DNA from: Klebsiella oxytoca
GTDB taxonomy: Bacteria > Pseudomonadota > Gammaproteobacteria > Enterobacterales > Enterobacteriaceae
Length of the DNA: 64,000 nucleotides
Direction: 5' to 3'
Assembly (NCBI RefSeq): GCF_009707385.1
Contig: NZ_CP046115.1
Coordinates: forward strand, 3,534,001-3,598,000
Shown here: one piece after another, positions 40,069 through 49,721 of the stretch
Layout: the number at the start of each line of letters is the position of its first letter
Position numbering within the stretch: position 1 is the stretch's first letter
The notes under the pieces: model-generated
Told to the model about the DNA's origin: nothing
Seen by the model: the letters and a program-made list of their open reading frames with translations, nothing else
The model's database searches: none
Made by a program: the position numbers and the translations under genes

Positions 40069-40920
40069 CTATTCCTCCTCCGGCAACCACCCTTCTGTAT
40101 ACCATATATGCAATAAAGCGTACGATCGCCAGGGTTGCCAGCGGTCGGCATAGCGCGCAATACGCGCCGGCGTCATGCCTGGGAAACGCTGCTTAATCAG
40201 ATAGTCATCCGCCAGGAAGATATCCGGCGCCTGCCAGCCGCGCAGCGCGAAATAGTTCGCCGTCCAGCGGCCAATGCCGGGCAGAGTCTGCAGCTGCTTT
40301 ATACCAGCCTGAATATTATCCGGCGCCGCGAGGGGCAGCTCGCCGCTGATAGCCGCCTGCGCCAGATGAATCAGCGCCTCCGCCCGGCGTAGCGGCATGC
40401 CCAGCGCTTTCAGCGCCAGCGGATCTGCCTGCGCCAGCCGTTGCGCACCTGGAAACACATAAAAGCCCGGAACGTCGGCCAACGGCTTCCCGAAGGCCGC
40501 CACTACTTTGCCGGTAAGCTTTGCCGCCATGGCCACGCTCACCAGCTGACCTAACACCGCGCGCACCGCTTGCTCAAACGCGTCGAGGGAGCCCGGCAGA
40601 CGAAGCCCCGGTCTTGATCGCGCAAGGTCACCCAGCGTCAGGGCTATCTGCTGCGGGTCGCAGGATAAATCAAATAATCTCGCTACCCGCGCCAGACACT
40701 CATCCGCGACAGGCTGCAGCCCGGCGGAAAGCGTCACCTGCATGCCCTGAGCGGCGTCATCCGGCGTGACCGTAATCAGCCCCGCGTGGCCATTCAGCGC
40801 AAAGCTGCGGCTGTAGCTGCCGTTGCTAAAGGTTTCAATACCTTGTACCGCACGAGCGACGAGAAAATTAAATATCCATTGCCAGTCGTAGGGGGAATGC
40901 CAGGGTAGCAGCGTCATCAT
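40069..40920 (-). CDS. alkA: DNA-3-methyladenine glycosylase II
   Basis: A 283-residue base-excision repair glycosylase removing alkylated purines. The N-terminal domain has YDWQWIFNFLVARAVQGIET. The helix-hairpin-helix LPGIGRWTANYFALRGW (213-229) and the catalytic Asp in LADDYLIKQRFPGM (Asp239; Asp238 in E. coli) are present. AAGGAGA precedes two adjacent ATG codons, and the second (40917) is at the better distance, giving 282 residues as in E. coli. Divergent from yegD. In E. coli the gene belongs to the Ada regulon; I did not identify an Ada box here. Confidence 0.95.
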   Translation of the reverse strand: MMTLLPWHSPYDWQWIFNFLVARAVQGIETFSNGSYSRSFALNGHAGLITVTPDDAAQGMQVTLSAGLQPVADECLARVARLFDLSCDPQQIALTLGDLARSRPGLRLPGSLDAFEQAVRAVLGQLVSVAMAAKLTGKVVAAFGKPLADVPGFYVFPGAQRLAQADPLALKALGMPLRRAEALIHLAQAAISGELPLAAPDNIQAGIKQLQTLPGIGRWTANYFALRGWQAPDIFLADDYLIKQRFPGMTPARIARYADRWQPWRSYALLHIWYTEGWLPEEE

Positions 40921-41053
40921 TTCTCCTTTTTTAGCGCTTCAATCATAGCGGCTCCGCGCCGGACGTGCCTTGCTTTTAAATTCCAGTTGTCGCACTGCCG
41001 TCAATCCGCTAAAGTCGCCCCCCTTCTTCACCGGCATGGGGATTTTGCAGGCT

Positions 41054-42406
41054 ATGTTTATTGGTTTTGACTACGGTACCGCTAACTGTTCGGTGGCGGT
41101 GATGCGCGACAATACGCCGCAGCTGTTGACGCTGGAAAACGGCAGTTCACTACTGCCGTCTATGCTTTGCGCACCTACCCGCGAAGCGGTCAGCGAGTGG
41201 CTCTACCGCCATCATAATGTCCCGCCTGACGGTGATGAAAACCAGGCGCTGCTGCGTCGTGCTATTAGCTTCAATCGCGAGGAAGATATCGACGTGCTCA
41301 GCAACAGCGTGCAGTTTGGTCTCGCTTCGCTGCATCAGTACGTTGAAGATCCGCAAGAAGTCTACTTCGTGAAGTCGCCGAAATCATTCCTCGGCGCTAA
41401 TGGACTTAAACCTCAGCAGGTTGCGCTGTTTGAAGATTTAGTCTGCGCCATGATGCTGCATATCAAACTCCAGGCGCAAACCCAGCTGCCGGAAACCATC
41501 GACCAGGCGGTTATCGGTCGGCCGATTAACTTCCAGGGACTGGGCGGCGATGATGCCAACGTCCAGGCGCAGGGCATTCTCGAACGTGCCGCAAAGCGTG
41601 CGGGCTTCCGCGACGTCGTGTTTCAGTTTGAACCAGTCGCTGCCGGTCTGGATTTCGAAGCGACCCTGAGTGAAGAAAAACGCGTGCTGGTGGTCGATAT
41701 CGGTGGCGGTACCACCGACTGTTCACTGCTGTTGATGGGGCCGCAGTGGCGAGAAAAAACCGATCGCCAGCAAAGCCTGCTCGGCCACAGCGGTTGTCGA
41801 GTCGGCGGTAACGATTTGGATATCGCTCTTGCCTTTAAATGCCTGATGCCGCTGCTGGGCATGGGCGGCGATACCGAAAAAGGTATCGCGCTGCCAATTC
41901 TGCCGTGGTGGAATGCCGTGGCGATTAACGACGTCCCCGCGCAAACCGATTTTTACAGCGCCGCTAACGGTCGACTGCTTAACGAATTACTGCGCAGCGC
42001 GCGTGATAGCGAGAAAGTGGCTCTGCTGTTAAAGGTCTGGCGTCAGCGGCTGAGTTATCGTCTGGTGCGGAGCGCTGAAGAGAGTAAAATCGCTCTTTCC
42101 GCGCAGGAGAGCGTTACCGCCGCACTGCCGTTTATTAGCGACGGGCTGGCGACAGCCATTAGTCAGCAGGGGCTGGAAGCCGCGCTGGATCAGCCGTTGG
42201 CCCGCATAATGGAGCAGGTTCAGCTGGCGCTGGATAACAGCAATGTCCGACCTGATGTCATTTACCTGACCGGCGGCAGCGCCCGCTCGCCGCTGATTAA
42301 AAAAGCGCTGACAGACCATCTGCCGGGGATTCCGATTGCTGGTGGCGATGATTTTGGCTCGGTAACCGCCGGGCTGGCCCGCTGGGCGCAAGTAGTGTTT
42401 CGTTAA
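41054..42406 (+). CDS. yegD: Hsp70-like putative chaperone
   Basis: A 450-residue actin-ATPase-fold protein of the Hsp70 superfamily without a normal substrate-binding domain. Phosphate loops FIGFDYGTANCSVAV (residues 2-16) and VVDIGGGTTDCSLLL (about 215-229) and the adenosine motif LTGGSARSPLIKKAL (about 408-422) are conserved. The start at 41054 gives the E. coli length; upstream in-frame ATGs at 40970 and later have no support. Function in the cell is not established. Its 3' end has been partly copied twice downstream. Confidence 0.94.
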   Translation: MFIGFDYGTANCSVAVMRDNTPQLLTLENGSSLLPSMLCAPTREAVSEWLYRHHNVPPDGDENQALLRRAISFNREEDIDVLSNSVQFGLASLHQYVEDPQEVYFVKSPKSFLGANGLKPQQVALFEDLVCAMMLHIKLQAQTQLPETIDQAVIGRPINFQGLGGDDANVQAQGILERAAKRAGFRDVVFQFEPVAAGLDFEATLSEEKRVLVVDIGGGTTDCSLLLMGPQWREKTDRQQSLLGHSGCRVGGNDLDIALAFKCLMPLLGMGGDTEKGIALPILPWWNAVAINDVPAQTDFYSAANGRLLNELLRSARDSEKVALLLKVWRQRLSYRLVRSAEESKIALSAQESVTAALPFISDGLATAISQQGLEAALDQPLARIMEQVQLALDNSNVRPDVIYLTGGSARSPLIKKALTDHLPGIPIAGGDDFGSVTAGLARWAQVVFR

Positions 42407-42790
42407 TCACCCCTAAAATCCCGGATTGCGGCGCAGGCGCCTTATCCGGGCTACCGGAATACTCGGAATTTGTAGCCCGACGGCAGCGCCCGCTCGCCGC
42501 TGTGACGATGATTTTGGCTCGGTAACCGCCGGGCTGGCCCACTGGGCGCAAGTTGTGTTTCGTTAATCCGCTCCTAAAATCCCGGATTGCGGCGCAGGCG
42601 CCTTATCCGGGCTACCGGAACACTCGGAATTTGTAGCCCGACGGCAGCGCCCGCTCGCCGCTGTGACGACGATTTTGGCTCAGTAACCGCTGGGCGCAAG
42701 TGGTGTTTCGTTAATCCGCCCCTAAAATCCCGGATTGCGGCGCAGGCGCCTTATCCGGGATTATCGGCGCACAGGGAATTTGTAGCCCGG
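42347..42790 (+). repeat. Tandem copies of the yegD 3' end fused to REP-like sequence
   Basis: Three consecutive units each contain the last part of yegD (GATTTTGGCTC to GTGTTTCGTTAATC), a REP-like palindrome (CGGATTGCGGCGCAGGCGCC plus TTATCCGG) and the tail GGAATTTGTAGCCCG. The native unit is 42347-42480. Copy 2 is 42481-42641 and copy 3 is 42642-42790. Copies 2 and 3 also carry the upstream yegD motif CGGCAGCGCCCGCTCGCCGC joined directly to GTGACGA, lacking about 50 bp of the gene. The repeat period is 161 bp. Copy 3 has a further 12-bp deletion. The copies are not open frames. The gap 42407-42838 contains no gene. Confidence 0.9.
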
Positions 42791-42838
42791 CTTAGCGCAG
42801 CGCGAGCCGGGTTAAATCCTGTGGCAACAAGCTATCTC

Positions 42839-44125
42839 TCATCTCACTTCGCGGCGCGAAACGTAATCCCGGCGCTCTTCACCGGTATAAATCTGCCGTG
42901 GACGATAAATATTCAGCGGTGCCTCGTGCATTTCATTCCAGTGCGCCACCCAGCCAAGCGTTCTGCCTACGGCGGTAATCACCACAAACATCGAGGAGGG
43001 TAGCCCCATCGCTTTGAGGATCACGGCGGTATAGAAATCAACGCTTGGCGACAGACCATTCTCAACAAAGTACGGGTCGGTCAGCGCCATCTCTTCCAGA
43101 GCCATCGCCACCTGAAGCAGCATGTCGGACATTCCCAGCTCCTTTAGTACGCGATGGCAGGTCTCGCGCAAAATGGCGGCTCTAGGGTCAAGATTACGAT
43201 AGCGAGAATTGCCGAATCCAAGCCGACGGAACGCCTGCGGATCGCGTTTCGCTTTGCTCAGGAAAGCCGGGATTTGGTCAACGGTCTTAATCTCTTCCAG
43301 CATCCGCATACTGGCTTCGTTGGCTCCGCCGTGGGTTGGCCCCCACAGTGAAGCCAGCCCCGCGGCGACGCAGGCAAAGAGATTCGCCCCGGAGGAGCCT
43401 GCCGCCCGGACGGTCGTGGTCGATGCGCACTGACCGTGGTCGGCGTGAAGCACCAGAATCTGGTTCATCGCCTGCTCAATCACCGGGTTCAGCTGAAATT
43501 GTTCCGCTGGAATAGCAAACAGCATATGCAGGAAATTCCCCGCATACGAAAGATCGTTACGGGGATACTGCGCCGGTTGCTCAATAGAAAACTTATAGCT
43601 CATCGCCGCAAGCGTTGGCATTTTTGACAGCAGACGGGTGGCGGCCAGCGCGCGGTGCTCAGGATTTTCAACATCCAGTACATCGTGATAAAACGCCGCC
43701 AGCGTGCCGACCAGTGCACACATTAAGGCCATCGGATGAGAGTCACGACGGAAACTGCTGCACATGCGGGCAATCTGCTCATGCACCAGGCTATGACGAG
43801 TAATGGTGTTTTTGAAGGTCTGATAGCTGGCTTCATCAGGCGCATCGCCGCGCAGTAGAATCCACGCGACCTCAAGGAAATCACACTGCCGAGCCAGCTG
43901 ATCAACCGGATAACCGCGGTGCAGCAGAATGCTTTTTTCAGTATCAATATAAGAAATGGCTGAAGTACAGCCGGCGGTATTGCTAAAACCAGGGTCAAAG
44001 CTGCATAGCCCTGTGGATGCCAGCGGACGAATATCCATGCCGACGTAGCCCAGCGTCCCCGAGACCGTACTCAAAGGAATTGACTGCTGTTCATCCAAAG
44101 AAAGCGTTAGCGATTTCGTCGTCAT
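42839..44125 (-). CDS. Citrate synthase paralogue of the GltA type with altered active site
   Basis: A 428-residue protein aligning end to end with E. coli GltA (427). Retained are His230 (HADH), His265 (WGPTHGGANEA), Arg315 (LDPRA), Asp363 (SVDFY), Arg388 and Arg408, the equivalents of E. coli His229, His264, Arg314, Asp362, Arg387 and Arg407. The oxaloacetate-binding and catalytic His305 with Arg306 (GFGHRVY in GltA) is replaced by GFGNSRY, giving Asn306-Ser307; the codons are at 43205-43210. HADHEQNAST is changed to HADHGQCAST. It may be inactive, regulatory, or use another substrate. In the backbone I would expect gltA near sdhC, so this is an extra copy. Its codon use is normal for the genome and it is not decayed. 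Confidence 0.85.
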   Translation of the reverse strand: MTTKSLTLSLDEQQSIPLSTVSGTLGYVGMDIRPLASTGLCSFDPGFSNTAGCTSAISYIDTEKSILLHRGYPVDQLARQCDFLEVAWILLRGDAPDEASYQTFKNTITRHSLVHEQIARMCSSFRRDSHPMALMCALVGTLAAFYHDVLDVENPEHRALAATRLLSKMPTLAAMSYKFSIEQPAQYPRNDLSYAGNFLHMLFAIPAEQFQLNPVIEQAMNQILVLHADHGQCASTTTVRAAGSSGANLFACVAAGLASLWGPTHGGANEASMRMLEEIKTVDQIPAFLSKAKRDPQAFRRLGFGNSRYRNLDPRAAILRETCHRVLKELGMSDMLLQVAMALEEMALTDPYFVENGLSPSVDFYTAVILKAMGLPSSMFVVITAVGRTLGWVAHWNEMHEAPLNIYRPRQIYTGEERRDYVSRREVR

Positions 44126-45005
44126 CCTGTCAGGTCCCCTTCCACAACCAATGAATAATTAACCTGGAGGTGTTACCAGGCGCAATGGCCAACATAACCA
44201 GAGTCGTCCGGCGATTCTTTGATATGAATAACCAAAACATTCACAAAACAGCGCTATTATTAGCGGTTTTACGTTGGCTGAACGTGGATAATTACCGATA
44301 AAAATAGCGCGAGATAGCAATGATATAGGGTACTTTCCCTGCCAAATGCGCTTTGCCCACGATAATCTTTCCTGTCTGCCGGAAAGATTCTTATGTTTAC
44401 TTCATCCAGCCACTCCCCCTACCTGCGGTTTGGGCCGACGCCGACGTGACGAAAGATGCTGGCGTTGATAATGACCGCAAAACCGACCGCGGTCCGCGGA
44501 TAAGAAGACTCATTTTTGGATAAAGATATTTCGCCGGGATTTCCCCCGAGGAATCTATCTGTAGATGACCAGCATAAAAAATCGCAAAAATAACGGCTCG
44601 GTAATTATCCCGCACAGCCACAACCGTTACCAACGTGCGGAAATTGACATTTCCTTTTTCGAGAAATTTCCCACAGGACCGCCACCTGGTATAAAAATAA
44701 AATCATGGCAACATACCGCCTTAATAACGGCGATGACTCTTTCCGGTTTATTAATTTGTTACAAGAGCGCAGATAAACCTGCCGATAGCGTTTCTCAACA
44801 ATCGCGTGATAAACAGCAACATTAGGATTTTGACGGCTTGTAAGGGATACGATTCCGAAAAATATCAGTAAGATGAAAAACATCTACTCTGGTGTTACCG
44901 GCTGCAGGTAACATTGTTCTGTTCCTTGATATAAAAATAGTGTGGCGTATTTTCAGTCAATAAGAAAAAACGTGTGTATCGAGGAAGCTGTTACTTCGTC
45001 ACATT

Positions 45006-45036
45006 GCCCCTTGCGTGCCTGTTAGGGGCTTTTTTT
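45006..45036 (+). terminator. Strong orphan terminator upstream of mdtA
   Basis: The 6-bp perfect stem GCCCCT/AGGGGC with a 12-base loop is followed by seven T. No plus-strand protein gene ends before it, so it probably ends a small untranslated RNA or a transcript of unknown origin. Confidence 0.8.
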
Positions 45037-45265
45037 CTCTGCAGAGCATACCCCGTTAAACAGGGCACTCAATCATCAGGCTTCAACCAGCCTGGGCCCG
45101 GCTTTTGGTACTCAACCTTCGTTTATTGACAGCACCGCAATCGTCCTCTCTTTACCCCATTGGCGTTCGCCGGCTTGATGACTGAAAATCGATAAGCGTA
45201 AATGTTCACCGTAACCAGCTCAACGAAAAGCGTTTTTTCCAGACATATCTGGACAGTCTTTTCAT

Positions 45266-45285
45266 AATTCCTCCATTTTTAAGCG
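45266..45285 (+). promoter_or_regulatory. Possible BaeR box upstream of mdtA
   Basis: AATTCCTCCATTTTTAAGCG resembles the BaeR recognition sequence (TTTTTCTCCATnATTGGC type) in its CTCCAT core. It sits 61 bp before the mdtA start and just upstream of a possible -10 (TAGTAT, 45303-45308). BaeR autoactivates the mdtABCD-baeSR operon in E. coli. Confidence 0.45.
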
Positions 45286-45345
45286 GCGTAGGCTGACTAA
45301 ACTAGTATCATTCCGTGAAACGTTTCAGGATGAGATAACAAATTA

Positions 45346-46599
45346 ATGAAAGGTAGCAATAAAAGTCGTTGGGCAGCCGTTCTGGTGGTGGCGATCGTCG
45401 CAGGCTCCGCCTACTGGTTTTGGCAGGACCGCGAAGCGGCTAATACGCCGTCAGCAACGGCGGCAGGCCCGGGCAAACAGGGGCCAGGCGGTGGCCGCGG
45501 AGGTCGTTTTGGCGCAGCCCTTGCGCCGGTGCAGGCGGCAACGGCGACCAGCGAATCGGTTCCCCGCTATCTTTCCGGTCTCGGTACGGTTACAGCGGCA
45601 AACACCGTTACCGTCCGCAGCCGCGTCGACGGCCAGCTTTTAGCCATCCATTTCACCGAAGGTCAGCAGGTGAAAACCGGCGATCTGCTCGCCGAAATCG
45701 ACCCCAGCCAGTTTAAAGTCGCCCTCGCCCAGGCCCAGGGTCAGCTGGCGAAAGATCGGGCGACTCTCGCTAACGCCCGCCGCGATCTGGCACGCTACCA
45801 GCAGCTGGTGAAAACTAATCTGGTTTCACGTCAGGAGCTGGATACCCAGCAATCTCTGGTCAGCGAAATCCAGGGAACTATTAAAGCCGATGAAGCTGCG
45901 GTCGCCAGCGCCCAGCTGCAGCTGAACTGGAGCCGTATCACCGCGCCGATCGATGGCCGGGTTGGCCTAAAACAGGTCGATATTGGCAACCAGATCTCCA
46001 GCGGCGATACCGGCGGAATTGTGGTGCTGACGCAAACTCATCCCATTGACCTGGTCTTTACGCTACCGGAAAACCAAATCGCCACGGTCGTCCAGGCGCA
46101 AAAGGCCGGAAAAAACCTGGTCGTCGAAGCCTGGGATCGCACTAACAAGCAGAAAATCAGCGAGGGTTCTCTACTGAGCCTTGATAACCAGATTGATGCC
46201 ACCACCGGTACCATCAAGCTGAAAGCACGCTTTAATAACCAGGACGACGCGCTGTTCCCGAATCAGTTCGTCAACGCTCGTATGCTGGTCGATACCGAAC
46301 AAAACGCGGTGGTGATCCCAACAGCTGCTCTGCAAATGGGCAATGAGGGGCATTTCGTCTGGGTACTGAACGACGAGAACAAAGTCAGCAAGCATACCGT
46401 CACGCCGGGTATTCAGGACAGCCTGAAAGTCGTGATTGACGCCGGGCTTTCCGCCGGAGACCGCGTGGTGACCGACGGGATCGACCGCCTGACCGAGGGC
46501 GCGAAGGTTGAAGTGGTAGAACCCCACGATGCGACCACCGCCGCCGAACCGGCGAAAGCCACCAGCCGCGAATACGGAAATAAAGGAGCGCGCTCCTGA
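45346..46599 (+). CDS. mdtA: Membrane-fusion subunit of the MdtABC efflux pump
   Basis: A 417-residue periplasmic adaptor linking MdtBC to TolC. An N-terminal signal-anchor ([17 protein letters not shown]) precedes a Gly/Arg-rich linker. The lipoyl/barrel-sandwich half-motifs [20 protein letters not shown] and [20 protein letters not shown] flank a coiled-coil hairpin (about 110-170). The beta-barrel and membrane-proximal domains follow. First gene of the mdtABCD-baeSR operon; its stop overlaps the mdtB ATG by one base. The pump exports bile salts, novobiocin and some beta-lactams in E. coli. Confidence 0.96.
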   Translation: MKGSNKSRWAAVLVVAIVAGSAYWFWQDREAANTPSATAAGPGKQGPGGGRGGRFGAALAPVQAATATSESVPRYLSGLGTVTAANTVTVRSRVDGQLLAIHFTEGQQVKTGDLLAEIDPSQFKVALAQAQGQLAKDRATLANARRDLARYQQLVKTNLVSRQELDTQQSLVSEIQGTIKADEAAVASAQLQLNWSRITAPIDGRVGLKQVDIGNQISSGDTGGIVVLTQTHPIDLVFTLPENQIATVVQAQKAGKNLVVEAWDRTNKQKISEGSLLSLDNQIDATTGTIKLKARFNNQDDALFPNQFVNARMLVDTEQNAVVIPTAALQMGNEGHFVWVLNDENKVSKHTVTPGIQDSLKVVIDAGLSAGDRVVTDGIDRLTEGAKVEVVEPHDATTAAEPAKATSREYGNKGARS

Positions 46600-49500
46600 T
46601 GCAAGTTCTACCGCCGAGCAGTACGGGTGGCCCTTCCCGTCTGTTTATCCTGCGCCCGGTGGCGACGACGCTGTTAATGGTGGCCATTATGCTGGCCGGT
46701 ATTATCGGCTACCGTTTCTTACCGGTTTCGGCGCTGCCGGAAGTGGACTACCCGACGATTCAGGTGGTGACGCTCTATCCCGGCGCCAGCCCGGACGTTA
46801 TGACTTCCTCCATCACAGCTCCTCTGGAGCGGCAGTTTGGCCAGATGTCCGGCCTCAAGCAGATGTCCTCCCAGAGCTCAGGCGGCGCGTCGGTAGTCAC
46901 GCTCCAGTTCCAGCTTACGCTGCCGCTGGACGTTGCCGAGCAGGAAGTACAGGCAGCCATTAACGCCGCGACTAACCTGCTGCCCTCGGATCTGCCTAAT
47001 CCGCCGGTTTACAGCAAAGTTAACCCCGCCGATCCGCCGATTATGACCCTCGCGGTCACCTCTTCTGCGGTTCCTATGACTCAGGTCGAGGATATGGTGG
47101 AAACCCGCGTGGCGCAGAAAATCTCTCAGGTTTCCGGCGTTGGACTGGTCACCCTGGCGGGCGGTCAGCGCCCGGCCGTACGCGTTAAGCTCAACGCCCA
47201 GGCGATCGCCGCCCTCGGTCTGACCAGCGAAACGATCCGCACCGCCATTACCAGTGCCAACGTTAACTCGGCGAAGGGTAGCCTGGACGGCCCATCGCGG
47301 GCGATCACGCTCTCCGCCAACGATCAGATGCAGTCGGCAGAGGATTACCGCCGCCTGATTATCGCATATCAGAACGGCGCGCCGATTCGCCTCGGCGACG
47401 TCGCCACCGTTGAACAAGGCGCGGAAAACAGCTGGCTTGGGGCATGGGCCAACAAGCAGCAGGCGATCGTGATGAACGTTCAGCGCCAGCCGGGAGCCAA
47501 TATCATCGCCACCGCTGATAGCATCCGCGAGATGCTGCCGCAGCTGACCGACAGCCTGCCGAAATCGGTCAAAGTGCAGGTGCTTTCCGACCGCACCACC
47601 AATATCCGCGCCTCGGTCAGCGATACTCAGTTTGAGCTGATGCTGGCCATCGCCCTGGTGGTGATGATTATCTACGTGTTTCTGCGCAACGTCCCGGCGA
47701 CCATTATTCCCGGCATCGCCGTACCGCTATCTCTGGTCGGCACCTTTGCGGTGATGGTGTTTCTCGATTTCTCTATTAACAACCTGACGCTGATGGCCCT
47801 GACCATCGCCACCGGCTTTGTGGTCGATGACGCCATCGTAGTGATTGAAAACATCTCGCGCTACATCGAGAAAGGCGAAAAGCCGCTGGCCGCCGCCCTG
47901 AAAGGGGCCGGAGAGATTGGCTTTACCATTATCTCATTGACCTTCTCGCTGATTGCAGTGCTGATCCCGCTGCTGTTTATGGGCGATATCGTGGGCCGCC
48001 TGTTCCGCGAGTTCGCCATTACCCTCGCGGTGGCGATCCTGATTTCCGCGGTGGTGTCGCTGACTCTGACGCCGATGATGTGCGCCCGCATGCTGAGCCA
48101 CGAGTCGCTGCGCAAGCAGAACCGCTTCTCGCGCGCCAGCGAGCGTTTCTTTGAGCGGGTGATCGCCGTCTATGGCCGCTGGCTGAGCCGGGTGTTGAAC
48201 CATCCGTGGCTGACGCTGGGCGTGGCCATCAGCACCCTGGTACTGTCGATTATGCTGTGGGTGTTTATTCCAAAAGGCTTCTTCCCGATTCAGGACAACG
48301 GCATTATTCAGGGCACGCTACAGGCGCCGCAGTCGGCGTCGTTCGCCAGCATGGCCGAGCGCCAGCAGCAGGTATCAACGGCGATACTCAAGGATCCGGC
48401 CGTAGAAAGCCTGACCTCCTACGTCGGCGTCGACGGGACCAACCCGGCGCTGAACAGCGCTCGCCTGCAGATCAACCTTAAGCCGCTGGACGAGCGCGAC
48501 GATCGCGTACAGACGGTGATCGCCCGCCTGCAAAACGCGGTGAGCAGTATTCCCGGCATTGAACTCTATCTCCAGCCGACTCAGGATCTGACCATTGACA
48601 CCACCGTCAGCCGTACCCAGTATCAGTTTACCCTGCAGGCCAACTCGCTGGATGCGCTGAGCACCTGGGTACCGCAGCTGCTGGACCGGCTGCAGGCGCT
48701 GCCGCAGCTCTCCGACGTCAGCAGCGACTGGCAGGATAAGGGCCTGGCGGCGTACATCAACGTTGATCGCGATAGCGCCAGCCGTCTCGGTATCAGCATG
48801 TCCGACATTGATAACGCGCTGTACAACGCCTTCGGGCAGCGTCTGATTTCCACTATCTATACCCAGGCGAATCAGTACCGGGTGGTGCTGGAGCATGATA
48901 CCCAGGCCACGCCGGGGCTGGCGGCGCTGGATAATATCCGCCTGACCAGCAGCGACGGCGGGATCGTTCCGCTCACCGCGATTGCTAAAGTCGAGCAGCG
49001 CTTTACCCCGCTGTCGATTAACCACCTCGATCAGTTCCCGGTCGCTACCATCTCGTTTAACGTGCCGGGTAACTATTCGTTGGGCGATGCGGTCGAAGCC
49101 ATATTGGGCGCCGAGCAGGCGCTGGAGTTCCCGAGCGATATCCGCACCCAGTTCCAGGGCAGCTCGCTGGCCTTCCAGTCGGCGCTCGGCAGTACCGTCT
49201 GGCTGGTGGTGGCCGCGGTGGTAGCGATGTATATCGTCCTCGGCGTGCTGTATGAAAGCTTTATTCATCCGATCACCATTCTCTCTACTCTGCCAACGGC
49301 GGGCGTCGGCGCGCTGCTGGCGCTGTGGCTGGCCGGGAGCGAACTGGACGTTATCGCCATTATCGGCATCATCCTGCTTATCGGCATCGTCAAGAAAAAC
49401 GCCATCATGATGATCGACTTCGCGCTGGCCGCCGAACGCGAGCAGGGTATGCCGCCGCGCGAGGCGATTTATCAGGCCTGCCTGCTGCGTTTTCGCCCGA

Positions 49501-49721
49501 TCCTGATGACCACGCTGGCGGCGCTGTTCGGCGCGCTGCCGCTGATGCTCAGTACCGGCGTCGGCGCGGAGCTGCGTCGTCCGCTGGGGATTGGCATGGT
49601 CGGCGGCCTGATGCTAAGCCAGGTGCTGACCCTGTTCACGACTCCGGTTATCTATCTGCTGTTTGACCGTCTGTCGCTGTATATGAAAAGCCGATTCCCG
49701 CGGCATGAGGAGGAGGCGTAA
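46599..49721 (+). CDS. mdtB: RND efflux subunit MdtB
   Basis: A 1040-residue inner-membrane RND transporter with twelve membrane helices and two large periplasmic loops. The proton-relay helix is seen in [21 protein letters not shown] (about residue 407), and the duplicated half has [18 protein letters not shown]. It forms a heterotrimer with MdtC (two MdtB, one MdtC in E. coli). A 72-bp segment near its end is almost identical to the equivalent part of mdtC. Stop and mdtC start are adjacent. Confidence 0.97.
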   Translation: MQVLPPSSTGGPSRLFILRPVATTLLMVAIMLAGIIGYRFLPVSALPEVDYPTIQVVTLYPGASPDVMTSSITAPLERQFGQMSGLKQMSSQSSGGASVVTLQFQLTLPLDVAEQEVQAAINAATNLLPSDLPNPPVYSKVNPADPPIMTLAVTSSAVPMTQVEDMVETRVAQKISQVSGVGLVTLAGGQRPAVRVKLNAQAIAALGLTSETIRTAITSANVNSAKGSLDGPSRAITLSANDQMQSAEDYRRLIIAYQNGAPIRLGDVATVEQGAENSWLGAWANKQQAIVMNVQRQPGANIIATADSIREMLPQLTDSLPKSVKVQVLSDRTTNIRASVSDTQFELMLAIALVVMIIYVFLRNVPATIIPGIAVPLSLVGTFAVMVFLDFSINNLTLMALTIATGFVVDDAIVVIENISRYIEKGEKPLAAALKGAGEIGFTIISLTFSLIAVLIPLLFMGDIVGRLFREFAITLAVAILISAVVSLTLTPMMCARMLSHESLRKQNRFSRASERFFERVIAVYGRWLSRVLNHPWLTLGVAISTLVLSIMLWVFIPKGFFPIQDNGIIQGTLQAPQSASFASMAERQQQVSTAILKDPAVESLTSYVGVDGTNPALNSARLQINLKPLDERDDRVQTVIARLQNAVSSIPGIELYLQPTQDLTIDTTVSRTQYQFTLQANSLDALSTWVPQLLDRLQALPQLSDVSSDWQDKGLAAYINVDRDSASRLGISMSDIDNALYNAFGQRLISTIYTQANQYRVVLEHDTQATPGLAALDNIRLTSSDGGIVPLTAIAKVEQRFTPLSINHLDQFPVATISFNVPGNYSLGDAVEAILGAEQALEFPSDIRTQFQGSSLAFQSALGSTVWLVVAAVVAMYIVLGVLYESFIHPITILSTLPTAGVGALLALWLAGSELDVIAIIGIILLIGIVKKNAIMMIDFALAAEREQGMPPREAIYQACLLRFRPILMTTLAALFGALPLMLSTGVGAELRRPLGIGMVGGLMLSQVLTLFTTPVIYLLFDRLSLYMKSRFPRHEEEA

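Larger units (their letters stand above)
44126..45345. other. 1.2-kb intergenic region between the citrate synthase paralogue and mdtA
   Basis: No gene is convincingly supported. There is a 9-bp inverted repeat AATCTTTCC/GGAAAGATT at 44364-44389, a strong plus-strand terminator at 45006-45036, and the mdtA promoter region at the right end. Open frames at 44565-44825 (plus) and 44605-44883 (minus) have weak or no ribosome sites. In E. coli the sib/ibs RNA-toxin loci lie just upstream of mdtA. A short terminator-ended RNA here would fit that position, but I cannot match its sequence. Confidence 0.45.

Noticed and set aside
44565..44825. 86-codon plus-strand frame between the citrate synthase paralogue and mdtA
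   Set aside because: Poor ribosome site, no recognisable family, and overlap with an equally weak frame on the other strand.
48375..49268. 297-codon minus-strand frame inside mdtB
   Set aside because: Shadow of a long GC-rich gene; no homology or start signal, and similar shadows occur along mdtC and baeS.
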